64,000 nt of DNA from Rhizobium sp. RU33A (GCF_900156055.1 NZ_FTMQ01000002.1:186001-250000); one strand, 5' to 3'. Counted from the stretch's first letter, positions 26,235 to 37,395 are shown. Numbers and translations: made by a program. Notes: a model not told the origin generated them from the letters alone.

Positions 26235-26250
26235 ATAACCCTATGGTTAG
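26235..26250. promoter_or_regulatory. PcaQ box upstream of pcaDCHGB
   Basis: ATAACC-CTAT-GGTTAG is a near-perfect inverted repeat matching the PcaQ consensus ATAACC-N4-GGTTAA known from Sinorhizobium, with one mismatch in the last position. It sits 9 bp from the pcaQ start and 73 bp before pcaD, suited to activation of pcaD and autoregulation. Confidence 0.88.
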
Positions 26251-26322
26251 GTGTTTCGTGGAAAACATCATTTTACCTAACCAAATCGCGTGAGCAATAT
26301 GGTGTCAACGGAGGAGGAACCC

Positions 26323-27124
26323 GTGCAGTTCGTTCAGGTCAACGGCGTCAGCCTGCATCACCAGATCATTGGTGGGCCGGGCAACAAGCCGGTCATCGTC
26401 TTCATCAATTCGCTCGGAACCGATTTCCGCATCTGGCGCGACGTGATTGTCCGGCTTGCCGGTAGCTATCCGCTGCTGACCTATGACAAGCGCGGGCATG
26501 GGCTCTCGGATGTCGGGCAGGCGCCGTATTCGATTGAGGACCATGTCGACGATCTGATCGGCCTGCTCCAGCATCTCAAGGTCAGCAATGCCGTGATCTG
26601 CGGGCTCTCTGTTGGCGGTCTCATTGCGCAAGGGCTCTATGCGCGTCGGCCTGATCTGGTGAAGGCGCTTCTCCTCTGCGACACGGCCCACAAGATCGGA
26701 ACGGCGGAGATGTGGGCTGCCCGCATTGCAGCCATCGAGGAGGTCGGTCTTGCTGGCATCGTCGATGGCGTCATGGAGCGCTGGTTCACACCGGCCTTCC
26801 GCAACAGCGATCCCGCCTTCCTCGGCTATCGCAACATGATGCTCCGCCAGCCGGTCGACGGCTACATCGGCACATGTGCTGCGATCCGCGATGCCGATTT
26901 TACTGCAGCTGCCGGTCGGATCGCTGTTCCCACGCTCTGCGTCGTTGGTGATCAGGATGGGGCAACGCCACCCCATCTCGTGCTGTCGCTTGCCAGGCTC
27001 GTGCCCGGCGCGCGCTACGAAGTCATCAAGGACGCTGGACACATTCCCTGTGTCGAGCAACCGGAAATGCTCACCAACATTATCGAGGCCTTTCTCGCGC
27101 CCGTCATTTCAGGAGAGGCAGCCC

Positions 27125-27132
<8 letters not shown>
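26323..27132 (+). CDS. pcaD: 3-oxoadipate enol-lactonase
   Basis: 269 residues of the alpha/beta-hydrolase fold. The nucleophile elbow is GLSVGG (about residues 94-99) and the catalytic histidine is in DAGHIPCVEQP near the C-terminus. It hydrolyses beta-ketoadipate enol-lactone to beta-ketoadipate. A GTG start with GGAGGA before it was chosen over an earlier in-frame GTG whose extension would include the ribosome site. It overlaps pcaC by eight bases. Confidence 0.94.
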
Positions 27133-28285
<1,153 letters not shown>

Positions 28286-28286
<1 letters not shown>

Positions 28287-28900
28287 TGGTCCAGGATCTC
28301 GGCTACCTCAAGGAAAGCGCTTCGCAGACGGCGGGCCCTTACGTTCACATCGGCCTCACGCCGAACTTCGCCGACATCAAGGGCGTCTATCCTGTCGATC
28401 TCGGCACCAGCATGGTCAACGACAATACGCGCGGCGAGCGGATCACGATCACCGGTCGCGTCATTGATGGCTCCGGCACGCCGCTCAAGGATGCGCTGAT
28501 CGAAATCTGGCAGGCGGATGCCGAGGGGATTTACAACAGCCCTTCGGAAACGCGTGGCAGTGCCGATCCGAACTTCACCGGCTGGGGGCGCTGCCCCTGT
28601 GATCTCTCGACCGGCGAATATCGCTTCGAGACGATCAAGCCTGGTCGCGTGCCGTTCCGGGATGGACGCCTCATGGCGCCGCATATCTCCTTTTGGATCG
28701 TCGCGCGCGGCATCAATCTCGGCCTCAACACGCGTCTCTATTTCGGCGACGAAGTGGCAGCCAATGCCGAGGACCCGATCCTGACACGCATCGAGCACCG
28801 GGTGCGGGTGCCGACGCTGATTGCGCAGCGTGACGGTTCGACCTATCACTTCGACATCCACCTGCAGGGTGAGAAGGAGACGGTCTTCTTCGACATCTGA
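28286..28900 (+). CDS. pcaG: protocatechuate 3,4-dioxygenase alpha subunit
   Basis: 204 residues of the same intradiol dioxygenase fold as PcaH (SASQTAGPYVHIGL near the N-terminus) but lacking the full iron-ligand set, as alpha subunits do. It completes the heteromeric enzyme. The ATG shares one base with the pcaH stop (TGATG). Confidence 0.96.
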
Positions 28901-28919
28901 GAAGGGCCCTGAGATCAGC

Positions 28920-29969
28920 ATGACCGCATCCGTCTTCGACCATCCGATCCTGTCTGGCCTTCTGGGCGATGACGAGATCGGAGCGCAGTTCTCGGCCGCA
29001 GCCGAGCTTTCGGCCATGCTGCGTTTCGAGGTGGCGCTTGCCGAGGCGGAGGCTGCCGAGGGCGTGATCTCTGGTGAATCCGCGGAAGCGATTGCGGCGC
29101 TGCCGGAAGCGTTCGTTGCCGATCTCGACGCCCTGAAGCAGGCGATCGGGCGTGACGGTGTTGTCATCCCCGATCTCGTGCGGCAGTGGCGGGCGGGGCT
29201 CGGCGACGCCGGCAAACATCTCCATTTCGGCGCAACCAGCCAGGATGCAATCGATACCGGTCTGATGCTGCGGCTGTGTGCTGTGCTTTCAATCCTCGAT
29301 CAGCGTCTGCCGGCCATTATTTCGTCGCTTGACGGTTTGGAGACGCGCTTCGGCACCCAGCCCCTGATGGGGCGCACGCGTATGCAGGCGGCGATCCCGA
29401 TCACGGTTGCCGATCGGCTTGCCACGTGGAAGGGTCCAGTCGTCGCCCATCGGGCTGCTGTTCAGGATATGCTGAAAGCTGGTTTGCCGCTTCAGTTCGG
29501 CGGCGCTGCGGGCACGCTGGAGAAGCTGGGTGACAAGGCAGTTCCGGTTCGCATCCGACTTTCAGAAATCCTGAAGCTTTCTGACCGGCCGCAATGGCAC
29601 AGCCAGCGGGCGGTCATTGCCGAGATCGGCGGTCTGTTCTCCCAGATCAGCGGCAGCCTCGGCAAGATCGGCCAGGATCTGGCGCTGATGGCGGACAATG
29701 GAACAGCGGTGATCGGCGGCGGCGGTGCCTCATCCGCCATGCCGCACAAGCGCAATCCCGTAAAGGCCGAAGTCCTCGTCACGCTCGCCCGGTTCAACGC
29801 GGTGCAGATCTCCGGACTGCATCAGGCGATGGTGCATGAGCAGGAGCGGTCGGGTGCTGCCTGGACGCTCGAATGGATGATCCTGCCGCAGATGGCGATC
29901 ACGACGGGCGCTGCGACACGGCTCGCAACGGATGTCCTCCAGTCGATCGAGGACCTTGGCGATCGCTGA
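28920..29969 (+). CDS. pcaB: 3-carboxy-cis,cis-muconate cycloisomerase
   Basis: 349 residues of the fumarase/aspartase superfamily; the signature SSAMPHKRNP is at about residues 271-280. It cyclises beta-carboxymuconate to gamma-carboxymuconolactone. It is shorter than Pseudomonas PcaB (about 450), as is usual in rhizobia, lacking part of the C-terminal domain. Last gene of the pcaDCHGB operon; its TGA lies directly against the stop codon of the convergent gene. Confidence 0.94.
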   Translation: MTASVFDHPILSGLLGDDEIGAQFSAAAELSAMLRFEVALAEAEAAEGVISGESAEAIAALPEAFVADLDALKQAIGRDGVVIPDLVRQWRAGLGDAGKHLHFGATSQDAIDTGLMLRLCAVLSILDQRLPAIISSLDGLETRFGTQPLMGRTRMQAAIPITVADRLATWKGPVVAHRAAVQDMLKAGLPLQFGGAAGTLEKLGDKAVPVRIRLSEILKLSDRPQWHSQRAVIAEIGGLFSQISGSLGKIGQDLALMADNGTAVIGGGGASSAMPHKRNPVKAEVLVTLARFNAVQISGLHQAMVHEQERSGAAWTLEWMILPQMAITTGAATRLATDVLQSIEDLGDR

Positions 29970-30164
29970 TCAGCGCTCATCCGGATCAGAGGCGTCGGTC
30001 GCGACATAGCGGCGGGTCGCCTTGCGCATCATCCCGATCTGCCGGACAAAGCCCGAGCAGGCGTCACAGCCGAAGAGATGCAGCCGCAGACGAAATGTCT
30101 CGCCAACCGACAGGCGTCGGTCGAGTTTGTCCGAGGCGAGTTTCGTGGCATTCTCGCACATCAT
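29970..30164 (-). CDS. small zinc-finger anti-sigma factor candidate
   Basis: 64 residues starting MMCENATKLASDKLD. The HLFGCDAC segment is an HxxxCxxC zinc motif of ZAS (zf-HC2) anti-sigma domains. There is no membrane segment, so it is a minimal cytoplasmic anti-sigma that could sense redox state through its cysteines. GGAGGAG lies before the start, and its ATG overlaps the sigma-factor stop (ATGA), a coupling typical of ECF sigma/anti-sigma pairs. Confidence 0.82.
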   Translation of the reverse strand: MMCENATKLASDKLDRRLSVGETFRLRLHLFGCDACSGFVRQIGMMRKATRRYVATDASDPDER

Positions 30165-30793
30165 GACAGGCTCTCCTCCGGTGCAAACCAGTGCCCTTCG
30201 AGGCAATTGCGCAGACGCAGCCTGGCGCGATGCATCAGGACATGCATGTTGGTGGTGGTGATGCCGATCTCGGCACAGATTTCTGGTGTCTCCATCTCGA
30301 CGAATTCGCGCATCATGAAGACGCGGCCCTGGTCGGGCGGCAAATGGTCGAGGCAGGCCTCGAAGACCCGCCAGAAATCCTTGCCCAGCAATTCGACCTC
30401 CGGATTGCCCCAATCGCTCGGCCTGTTTTCCGGGGCCCAGGAGCCCTTGGCGTCAAAGTAGCGAGGCTCATCTTCATCCGGGAAGTGACCAAGTGGCATC
30501 GCGATCATCTGCGATTGGCGGCGCTTGAAGCGGATCTGGTCGGCAATCTTGTTGCGCAGAATAGCAAAGACCCAGGTGCGGAAGGCGGAGCGTCCGGCAA
30601 ACGCCTTGGCGTTGCGCAGCGCACCCGCCAGTGCCTCCTGCACCGCATCTTCGGCAAGGCCGGGATCGGCAAGCTGAAGGCTCGCAAATTTCAGCATGCG
30701 CTGGCGCAGTTCCGCCATGTAAACAGCATCGGCCAGGAACGGTGCGGCTGCACCGTTTCCGCCGTTCAATTCCTGCTCGCCCGCATTCGCCAT
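30161..30793 (-). CDS. ECF-type RNA polymerase sigma factor
   Basis: About 210 residues. Region 2 is visible around AEDAVQEALAGALRNAKAF and FRTWVFAILRNKIADQIRFK, and region 4 around METPEICAEIGITTTNMHVL. A longer than usual linker (about residues 95-135) separates them. The start is one of two adjacent ATGs after GGGGGA; the second has better spacing. The paired anti-sigma lies downstream. Targets probably include its own promoter and perhaps the two genes to the right; no ECF promoter was confirmed. Confidence 0.9.
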   Translation of the reverse strand: MANAGEQELNGGNGAAAPFLADAVYMAELRQRMLKFASLQLADPGLAEDAVQEALAGALRNAKAFAGRSAFRTWVFAILRNKIADQIRFKRRQSQMIAMPLGHFPDEDEPRYFDAKGSWAPENRPSDWGNPEVELLGKDFWRVFEACLDHLPPDQGRVFMMREFVEMETPEICAEIGITTTNMHVLMHRARLRLRNCLEGHWFAPEESLS

Positions 30794-30902
30794 CATGATC
30801 CCCCGGACATTGCCCGCGCCTGCCAAGATCTAGCGTGCCACACAGCACGCCCCCATTTGTCGCGGCTCCCCAGGGCATATTACAGCAAGGAACAAAAAAA
30901 TC

Positions 30903-31334
30903 TCATGTCAGGATCATCACCACAGCGTAGGCGGCGACGACCAGGAGCGTGACATTGCGCCGAAGCGCCAGATACCAATCGGGTTGGTCGCCTTTGCGTT
31001 GGATGGAAAGATCGCTGGCGAGGAGGGCGAGAAACACCGCCATATGCAGCGCCATCGTCAGAGTAGGCAGAGACGTGTGGAGCAGCAGCGCGCCGATGGC
31101 TGCGAGGGCCGCGACATTGCTGACAACGAGCATCAGCTGAGGTTTCTCTGCCTTAATCTGTGCCTGGCTCCAGAGCGTTCCGGCCATAAAGCAGGCGATA
31201 CCCGTGCCGTAGGCGACAAAGGCCTGAGCGGCGAGGACCGGTTGGAAGCCCAGCATCTGGGCCAGCCCGAGCGCCCAGAAAGGCAGCGCGCCGGCATAGG
31301 TCAGGAGTTTGGTAAGCGCGGGGTCGCGGTACAT
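30903..31334 (-). CDS. DUF3429 family membrane protein
   Basis: 143 residues with four to five hydrophobic segments (starting YAGALPFWALGLAQMLG), the pattern of DUF3429 proteins. Function is unknown. Only 2 bp separate it from the FAD oxidoreductase gene, which implies one operon. The frame extends 29 codons further upstream into that gene, but the ATG chosen gives the standard family N-terminus. Confidence 0.8.
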   Translation of the reverse strand: MYRDPALTKLLTYAGALPFWALGLAQMLGFQPVLAAQAFVAYGTGIACFMAGTLWSQAQIKAEKPQLMLVVSNVAALAAIGALLLHTSLPTLTMALHMAVFLALLASDLSIQRKGDQPDWYLALRRNVTLLVVAAYAVVMILT

Positions 31335-31336
31335 TG

Positions 31337-32326
31337 TCAGGCTCCTCGCAGACGTGTGATCAGCCGTTCCGACAGGGCCGTGGCGCTTTCGACAGCGGCC
31401 TCGACGCGGTTGCCGAGGCACCAGTCGCCGCAGGCGCCGAGGCCGAGGTCATCATCGAAGAGGAAGGGTTCGCCGACTGCTTGTTCGACATTCGCATAAC
31501 GCCAGCGATGCAGGTCGAGCCAGGCGGCCGTGGAGAAGTCCCTGCCGAGAAGTCGCTTGAGAGACTGTAGCATCTCCGCCTGTACCTCGCCGCGGTCGCG
31601 CTCCAAGTTGGCCTCGGCCCAATCGTTTCGGCTGTGGATGGTGAGTGCGGTCTTCTCGGATCGGCCCGGCTTGCTTGCCTCGACGGCAATCCAGCTGAGA
31701 ACGGGATCTTCGATGCGCGCGGCGTCGAAGCCGGGGTCCAGTGGTGCGTCGAGGCCAATCATCAGGGTGAAGCAGCCGCTCATTTCGACGGTCTTCAGGG
31801 CGGCATTGCCAGCAAAGGTCTCCGGTATCAGCCTGATAGTCTGCGGAGCAGGGGCGGTAGAGATGACAAGATCGAAACGGCCAAGATCTTTGTCCTCGTT
31901 GTCGCTCAGGACCCAGCCATCCCCGGAGGCCGCAAGCCGTGCGACGGTCGCTTCTTTGCGGATCTCAAGCTCCACGGCCAATCCGTTGGCGAAACCGCTC
32001 ATGGCGGGGAGGCCGATATAGCGCGGCTCGGGAGGGCGGGTGTCTGTCACAAGGCCGTCTGCTTTCAGCGTATGAACTGCCTTTGGCCAGATACCGGCAT
32101 GACCCGCCTTGATGGCATCTTCCGCAACCGACCGGAATGCCGGCGAGCGGGCGGTAAAATACTGGGCGCCATGGTCGAAGGAAAACCCCTCGCGGCGGCG
32201 GTTTGCCATGCGGCCGCCAAGGCCCCGGCTCTTTTCAAACACGGTGACGTCGGCGTGAGCGGAGAGATTGCGGCCGAGCGTGATACCGGCAATGCCGGCT
32301 CCGATGATAGCGATGGATGTCTTCAC
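31337..32326 (-). CDS. FAD-dependent amine-oxidase-like (renalase-type) oxidoreductase
   Basis: 329 residues. The FAD-binding GAGIAGITLGRNL is at residues 9-21, followed by the family second motif GLGGRMANRR and FDHGAQYFTAR. The C-terminal GACGDW segment contacts FAD. Such proteins in bacteria often accompany photo-oxidative stress genes. Here it precedes a DUF3429 gene and an ECF sigma/anti-sigma pair on the same strand, which suggests a stress function. The substrate is unknown. Confidence 0.82.
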   Translation of the reverse strand: MKTSIAIIGAGIAGITLGRNLSAHADVTVFEKSRGLGGRMANRRREGFSFDHGAQYFTARSPAFRSVAEDAIKAGHAGIWPKAVHTLKADGLVTDTRPPEPRYIGLPAMSGFANGLAVELEIRKEATVARLAASGDGWVLSDNEDKDLGRFDLVISTAPAPQTIRLIPETFAGNAALKTVEMSGCFTLMIGLDAPLDPGFDAARIEDPVLSWIAVEASKPGRSEKTALTIHSRNDWAEANLERDRGEVQAEMLQSLKRLLGRDFSTAAWLDLHRWRYANVEQAVGEPFLFDDDLGLGACGDWCLGNRVEAAVESATALSERLITRLRGA

Positions 32327-32371
32327 GCGGTCCCCTTCTCAAATGCTTGATGCGCTTGAGCTTTACGTTGT

Positions 32372-33268
32372 TCAGGCGCCAGCGGTTTTGCCGTCCTCGC
32401 TCGCTTCTAGCAGCGGCCGGATGAGCGGGTTCGGAAAACGCCGCTTCACGGTGACGGCAAAGAAGGATTCGATCATGCCGGGCAGGGCGTCGAACTCGAC
32501 CAGCGTGCCGGCTTCAAGCTCGCCCTTGACGACGATCGGCGGGAGAACGGCAAGGCCCGCTCCTTCTCGGGCTAGCAGACGCATCATCGCCATGTCATCG
32601 ACTTCGGCAGCAATCTGCGGCGTGATGCCAAGGCGCGCGACGAGCGCTTCGAATTGCGAGCGCACGCCGCTTTCGAGTGTCGGCAGGATGACGGGGTGCT
32701 CGGCCAGCAGGTCGGCAAGCGTCGCGCCCGGTTTGCCATAGGACGGTTTGCCGATCAGGCTGACCCGCTGCTGATAGACATGCTGGGCGATGAAGGGTGT
32801 TACGGAATCGGCCATCGGCGCCTGGTTGAGCAGGACGATGTCGAGGTTCAACGTTTCGAGCGCGCCGAGAAGCTCACTGGTGCTGCCCGAGCGCAGGATC
32901 ATGTCGACGTCGGAGCGCCCGAGGATCGGACGCAGAAACTCCATCTGAAAGTTGCGCGACAGCGTGGCGAGCGCGCCGATACGGATTGCGCGGCGGGTTC
33001 TGCCTGTTTCCTTCAGCGTTTCGACCAGTTCTTCGCCGGCCGAAAAGATCGTGTCGGCATGGTCGAGCGCGATGCGTCCCGCTTCCGTGAGATAGAGCTG
33101 TCGACCACGACGCTCGAATAGAGAGTGGCCCAACCGCTCCTCCAGCTGCTTGATCTGGATCGAGAGCGCCGATTGCGACAGGTTCAGCCTTTCGGCCGTG
33201 CGGGTCAGGTTGCCGTCATGGGCGACGGCGCGGAAATAGCGGAGGTGATGATAGTTCAGCTCGGACAT
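32372..33268 (-). CDS. LysR-family regulator divergent from dabBA
   Basis: 298 residues. HTH at about residues 5-64 (NLTRTAERLNLSQSALSIQI) and a LysR effector domain. Divergent to the dab genes with 124 bp between, so it probably regulates them, perhaps in response to CO2/bicarbonate limitation; that effector is inference. A perfect 17-bp dyad touches its start region. No clear Shine-Dalgarno is visible before the ATG. Confidence 0.88.
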   Translation of the reverse strand: MSELNYHHLRYFRAVAHDGNLTRTAERLNLSQSALSIQIKQLEERLGHSLFERRGRQLYLTEAGRIALDHADTIFSAGEELVETLKETGRTRRAIRIGALATLSRNFQMEFLRPILGRSDVDMILRSGSTSELLGALETLNLDIVLLNQAPMADSVTPFIAQHVYQQRVSLIGKPSYGKPGATLADLLAEHPVILPTLESGVRSQFEALVARLGITPQIAAEVDDMAMMRLLAREGAGLAVLPPIVVKGELEAGTLVEFDALPGMIESFFAVTVKRRFPNPLIRPLLEASEDGKTAGA

Positions 33269-33269
33269 A

Positions 33270-33286
33270 GTTCTATTTTATAGAAC
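33270..33286. promoter_or_regulatory. perfect LysR-type dyad between the regulator and dabB
   Basis: GTTCTAT-TTT-ATAGAAC is a perfect 7-bp inverted repeat with a 3-bp centre and contains the LysR T-N11-A signature. It lies one base upstream of the lysR start codon, so binding there could autoregulate the regulator as well as act on dabB. Confidence 0.72.
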
Positions 33287-33392
33287 GAATTTAGAGAAAC
33301 AATGAATTTTTCTTGTGATCGCGCCGCTGATAACAGGTCCGTGAGATCGCCGCTGCCTCCTCCCAAGCAGCGGCCCAGACCGGAGACATGCC

Positions 33393-34976
33393 GTGACCCA
33401 TATGTTGCCGCTTCTCGCACCGCTGCTGCTTGCCGGTGCCTCGCTTTATGCCTTCCAGGCGCCCGGCCTTCGCCCGCGCCAGGCGATCCGCGTTGCCGAA
33501 CTCGCAGCTCTCGGTTCGATCCTCGTCGCCGTGCTTTCCGCTGTCGTGCTGGTGCTGCAGGGGCCGGGCACGAGCCCGGCGATTGGCTACGGCTACTTCG
33601 CACTTGCCTCGCGGCTTGATCTTGTCAGCTTGGTGATGCTGCTGCTTGTATCCTTCATCGGCTGGGTGGTGCTGCGTTATGCCGGCACCTTTCTCGACGG
33701 GGAGGAGCGGCAGGGCCCGTTCACCGGCTGGATGACGGCAACGCTTGGCGCCGTCCTTCTGTTCGTCCAGTCGGGCACGCTGCTGCAGCTCGTCATCGGT
33801 TGGGTCGCCACCAGCCTGCTGCTTCATCAGCTGTTGCTCTTCTATCCTGAGCGGATCGTCGCCCAGCGCGCGGCGCGTAAGAAGTTCATCGTCTCGCGCA
33901 TGGGTGATGCCGCCCTGATCGGTGCCGTCATTCTTCTCGCCATCTCCTTCGGAACCGGTGATATAGCGACCATTCTCGCCGCGGCCCGCGAGGGCGAGGG
34001 GTTGCCGCTGACGATCGCATCCGCCGCCCTGTTCGCCCTTGCTGCGCTTCTGAAGTCTGCTCAGTTCCCGACCCATGGCTGGCTGACGGAAGTGATGGAA
34101 ACGCCGACCCCCGTTTCGGCCCTGCTGCATGCCGGTGTGGTCAATGCCGGCGGCTTCCTGCTGATCCGCTTTGCCGATGTCATGCTGCAGGCGCCGGTGG
34201 TGCTTGCGGTGCTGGTTATGATCGGTGGCTTCACGGCGCTGTTCGGCAGTCTCGTGATGCTCACCCAGTCGGCCGTGAAGACCTCGCTTGCCTGGTCCAC
34301 AGTCGCGCAGATGGGCTTCATGATCCTGCAATGCGGTCTGGCGCTCTTCCCGATCGCGCTTCTGCACATCGTCGCCCATTCGCTTTACAAGGCGCATGCC
34401 TTCCTCGCCTCCGGCTCTGCCATCGAGACGGTTGCCTCGATCCGGCGCCCCGGTCCGGTCGCGATCCCCAACGCCAAGGCGGTCGGGCGCGCCTTCCTGC
34501 TGGCGCTTGCCATCTATGCCGTCATCGGGCTGCTCTTCGGCTTTGCCGACAAGCCACCGCAGGCTTTGGCGCTTGGTGCAATTCTGATCTTCGGCGTCGC
34601 TTACTTGATCGCTCAAGGGTTGGCGGATGCCGCTCCTCGGGCGCTGACCTGGCGCACCTCGCTCTACTCGATCTCGGCGGCCACGGCCTACTTCGCCCTG
34701 CAGCGCATCTCCGACAAGCTGATGCTCGGCACGCTGCCGGCGACCCCACAGCCCGGGCCGCTCGAATGGACGCTGATGCTGCTCGCCGTTGTCACCTTCG
34801 GCGTGGTCGCGGTTGCCCAGTCGCTCTTCCCGCTCTGGGCCTATCATCCGGCGGCGGCGGGCCTACGCGTCCATCTCGCCAACGGCCTCTACGTCAATGC
34901 CCTCTTTGATCGCCTGCTCGGTGGCTGGACGCTTCCGCGCACCCCCTCCGCAACGCCTGCTTCCATCAAGGAGTGA
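33393..34976 (+). CDS. dabB: DabB, NuoL-like membrane subunit of an inorganic-carbon accumulation complex
   Basis: 527 residues with about 14 hydrophobic segments, homologous to the proton-pumping subunits of complex I (antiporter-like core including [15 protein letters not shown] and [17 protein letters not shown]). In DAB systems DabB supplies a cation path that drives CO2 hydration to bicarbonate by DabA. A GTG start with GGAG just upstream is used; an ATG three codons later is possible. It lies 4 bp before dabA, without any other nuo genes. Confidence 0.9.
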   Translation: MTHMLPLLAPLLLAGASLYAFQAPGLRPRQAIRVAELAALGSILVAVLSAVVLVLQGPGTSPAIGYGYFALASRLDLVSLVMLLLVSFIGWVVLRYAGTFLDGEERQGPFTGWMTATLGAVLLFVQSGTLLQLVIGWVATSLLLHQLLLFYPERIVAQRAARKKFIVSRMGDAALIGAVILLAISFGTGDIATILAAAREGEGLPLTIASAALFALAALLKSAQFPTHGWLTEVMETPTPVSALLHAGVVNAGGFLLIRFADVMLQAPVVLAVLVMIGGFTALFGSLVMLTQSAVKTSLAWSTVAQMGFMILQCGLALFPIALLHIVAHSLYKAHAFLASGSAIETVASIRRPGPVAIPNAKAVGRAFLLALAIYAVIGLLFGFADKPPQALALGAILIFGVAYLIAQGLADAAPRALTWRTSLYSISAATAYFALQRISDKLMLGTLPATPQPGPLEWTLMLLAVVTFGVVAVAQSLFPLWAYHPAAAGLRVHLANGLYVNALFDRLLGGWTLPRTPSATPASIKE

Positions 34977-34980
34977 ACCG

Positions 34981-37395
34981 ATGACCGAGATGACCACGAT
35001 CGACACCCTGCATGGTGAAGCACTCGCGCGCGCGGCTGATCAGGCCGTGCGGGCGATCCCGCCGGCCTGGCCGCTGACGGGGACCGTTGCCGTCAATCCC
35101 TTCCTTGGACAGGTGACGGAAACGCTGGATCAGACGGCAGCACGGCTCGCCCGGATTGGCGGTGTCAGGCTCGCATTGCCGCGAAAGCACTATGCCGACC
35201 AGATCGCGAAGGGCGAGATCACCGATGAGGATCTGGTCGCTGCGCTTCAGTCGAGCGCGCTTTTCAACCGTATCGACTTGCCGGCGCTCAAGGCTGCCGT
35301 TGGTGAGGAGCCGCAGCCGGTTGCCGCACTCCCGACGATCGCGGAACTGGCCGCACGGGCTAAGGGCAAGGATTGGCCGGGCCTCGTCTCCGAGCGGATC
35401 GGCAGTTTTGCGGCCGGCTTCTTCGATCAGGGCCAGGCGCTCTGGGCCGCTTCCCGGCGGAACGGGCTCTACGCCGCCTGGCGTGCCTTTGCGACCCATG
35501 ACCTGACGCCTGAGATCTTGGGGCTGAAGGGCTTCAGCATCCATGTCGACGAAACGCCGGAGACGCCGCATGCGGCGATCGAACGGGCGGCCGTTTTGCT
35601 CGGCCTTGGCGCTGAACCCGGCACCTATTTCCATCAGCTGCTGCTGACCGTCGGCGGCTGGGCGCAGTATGCGCGCCACATCCAGTTCAAGGCCGAGGTC
35701 GAGGGCCGGACGGATACCACGGCGCTTGAACTGCTGGCGATCCGGCTCGTCTTCGAAGAAGCGCTCTATGCGCGTCACAAGACTGATATTGAGAGCGAGT
35801 GGCAGCAGGTGCGGCGCGCCCATGTCGAGCCGGTCAGCCCTAATTTCGATACCGTCATCGACGGTTTGCTGCAGGTCGCTGCCGAGCGGGCGGCGCAGCG
35901 GAAGCTTGCGGCCACGCTCGCTATGCCCTCGCCGATCAAGGTTGCCGAGTTGCGGCCAGTCCTGCAGGCGGCCTTCTGCATCGACGTGCGCTCGGAAGTC
36001 TTCCGCCGCGCGCTCGAAAGCGTTGATCCGGCTGTTCGCACGCTCGGCTTTGCCGGCTTCTTTGGTCTGGGTGCAAGCCATAAGGGCTTTGCCTCTGACG
36101 TATCCGAACATCGTCTGCCGGTGCTTTTGAAGCCCTCCGTCTTCAGCTGCAGCGCTGTGGATCACGATGAGGATGCCGATCAGCAGGCGCGGTTCAGCGC
36201 GCGTGCCACCCGCGCCTGGGGTCGCTTCAAGCTCGCCGCCGTCTCGTCTTTCGCCTTCGTCGAGGCGATGGGCCCCGTCTATGCCGGCAAGCTGATGCGT
36301 GACGGTCTGGGCTTCGGCAAGGGCAAGGGGCCGGATGCCGCCAAGCCGCGCTTTGCCCCGAGCCTCGATCTCGACACGCGGGCGGTGATTGCTGAAACCG
36401 TGCTCAAGGCGATGTCGCTGACGGAAGGCTTTGGCCGCTTCGTGCTGATCTCCGGCCATGGTGCGAATGTGGTCAACAACCCCTATGCCAGTGCCCTTCA
36501 CTGCGGCGCCTGCGGTGGCTATGCGGGTGACGTAAATGCGCGGCTGCTGGCTGATCTGCTGAACGACCGCGCCGTGCGGGAAAAGCTGGCGGTGAACGGG
36601 TTCACCATCCCGGCCGATACCGTCTTCCTCGGCGGCCTGCATGATACGACGACGGATGCCGTGACGCTGTTCGAAGGCGACCTGGAGAACGACCTCGCAG
36701 CGGAGGATATCGTTCGCATCCGCCAGTGGCTTGCCCAGGCCGGCAGCCTGACGCGGGCCGAGCGGGCGCGGCGCCTTCCCCGGGCTTCTGCGCAGAGCGT
36801 CATCGAGCGCAGCCGGGACTGGTCGGAAGTGCGGCCAGAGCTTGGGCTTGCCGGTTGCCGCGCCTTCATCGCTGCACCGCGCGTTAGGACTGCGGGCCGG
36901 TCTCTGGAAGGTCAGGCCTTCCTGCACGACTATGTCTGGAAGAAGGATGAGGGCTTCAAGATCCTCGAACTGATCCTGACAGCCCCCGTGGTCGTCGCGA
37001 GCTGGATCAGCCTGCAATACTTCGGCTCGTCGGTTGCGCCCTCGCTCTTCGGTGCCGGCAACAAGCTCCTGCACAATGTCGTCGGTGGCATCGGTGTCGT
37101 CGAGGGCAATGGCGGAATCCTGCGCGCCGGGCTTCCCTGGCAGTCAGTGCATGACGGGGAGAATTTCGTCCACGAGCCGCTGCGCCTGACAGTTGCCGTC
37201 GAGGCTCCGAAGGAGGCGATATCAGACATCCTGAAGCGGCATGCCCAGGTGCGGGCGCTGTTCGACAATGGCTGGCTGCATCTCTTCACGCTCGACGAAC
37301 AGGGCCAGATGGCCTGGCGTTATGCCGGCAATCTGGGCTGGACCGATGTCCGTCCGGGTGCGGCATCGGATGTCGAGCAGAAGGCTGCGAGTTGA
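34981..37395 (+). CDS. dabA: DabA, carbonic-anhydrase-like subunit (DUF2309/UPF0753) of the DAB inorganic-carbon complex
   Basis: 804 residues, soluble. The zinc-site residues of DabA are in place: C333 and D335 in CIDVRSE, H493 in [11 protein letters not shown] and C508 in LHCGACGG; the 15-residue H-to-C spacing matches the characterised Halothiobacillus protein as I recall it. It is a beta-carbonic-anhydrase-like subunit that hydrates CO2 vectorially when bound to DabB. The ATG with AAGGAG upstream fixes the start. The frame is open upstream inside dabB, which is not coding there. Confidence 0.92.
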   Translation: MTEMTTIDTLHGEALARAADQAVRAIPPAWPLTGTVAVNPFLGQVTETLDQTAARLARIGGVRLALPRKHYADQIAKGEITDEDLVAALQSSALFNRIDLPALKAAVGEEPQPVAALPTIAELAARAKGKDWPGLVSERIGSFAAGFFDQGQALWAASRRNGLYAAWRAFATHDLTPEILGLKGFSIHVDETPETPHAAIERAAVLLGLGAEPGTYFHQLLLTVGGWAQYARHIQFKAEVEGRTDTTALELLAIRLVFEEALYARHKTDIESEWQQVRRAHVEPVSPNFDTVIDGLLQVAAERAAQRKLAATLAMPSPIKVAELRPVLQAAFCIDVRSEVFRRALESVDPAVRTLGFAGFFGLGASHKGFASDVSEHRLPVLLKPSVFSCSAVDHDEDADQQARFSARATRAWGRFKLAAVSSFAFVEAMGPVYAGKLMRDGLGFGKGKGPDAAKPRFAPSLDLDTRAVIAETVLKAMSLTEGFGRFVLISGHGANVVNNPYASALHCGACGGYAGDVNARLLADLLNDRAVREKLAVNGFTIPADTVFLGGLHDTTTDAVTLFEGDLENDLAAEDIVRIRQWLAQAGSLTRAERARRLPRASAQSVIERSRDWSEVRPELGLAGCRAFIAAPRVRTAGRSLEGQAFLHDYVWKKDEGFKILELILTAPVVVASWISLQYFGSSVAPSLFGAGNKLLHNVVGGIGVVEGNGGILRAGLPWQSVHDGENFVHEPLRLTVAVEAPKEAISDILKRHAQVRALFDNGWLHLFTLDEQGQMAWRYAGNLGWTDVRPGAASDVEQKAAS

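Noticed and set aside
30833..30850. GCGTGC/GCACGC hairpin before the sigma gene
   Set aside because: Six-bp stem with no T-run inside a leader; could be chance, so not listed as a feature.
33291..37074. Long minus-strand frames opposite dabB and dabA
   Set aside because: Caused by codon bias of the dab genes; composition (Gln/Arg/Gly/Asp-rich) is not protein-like.
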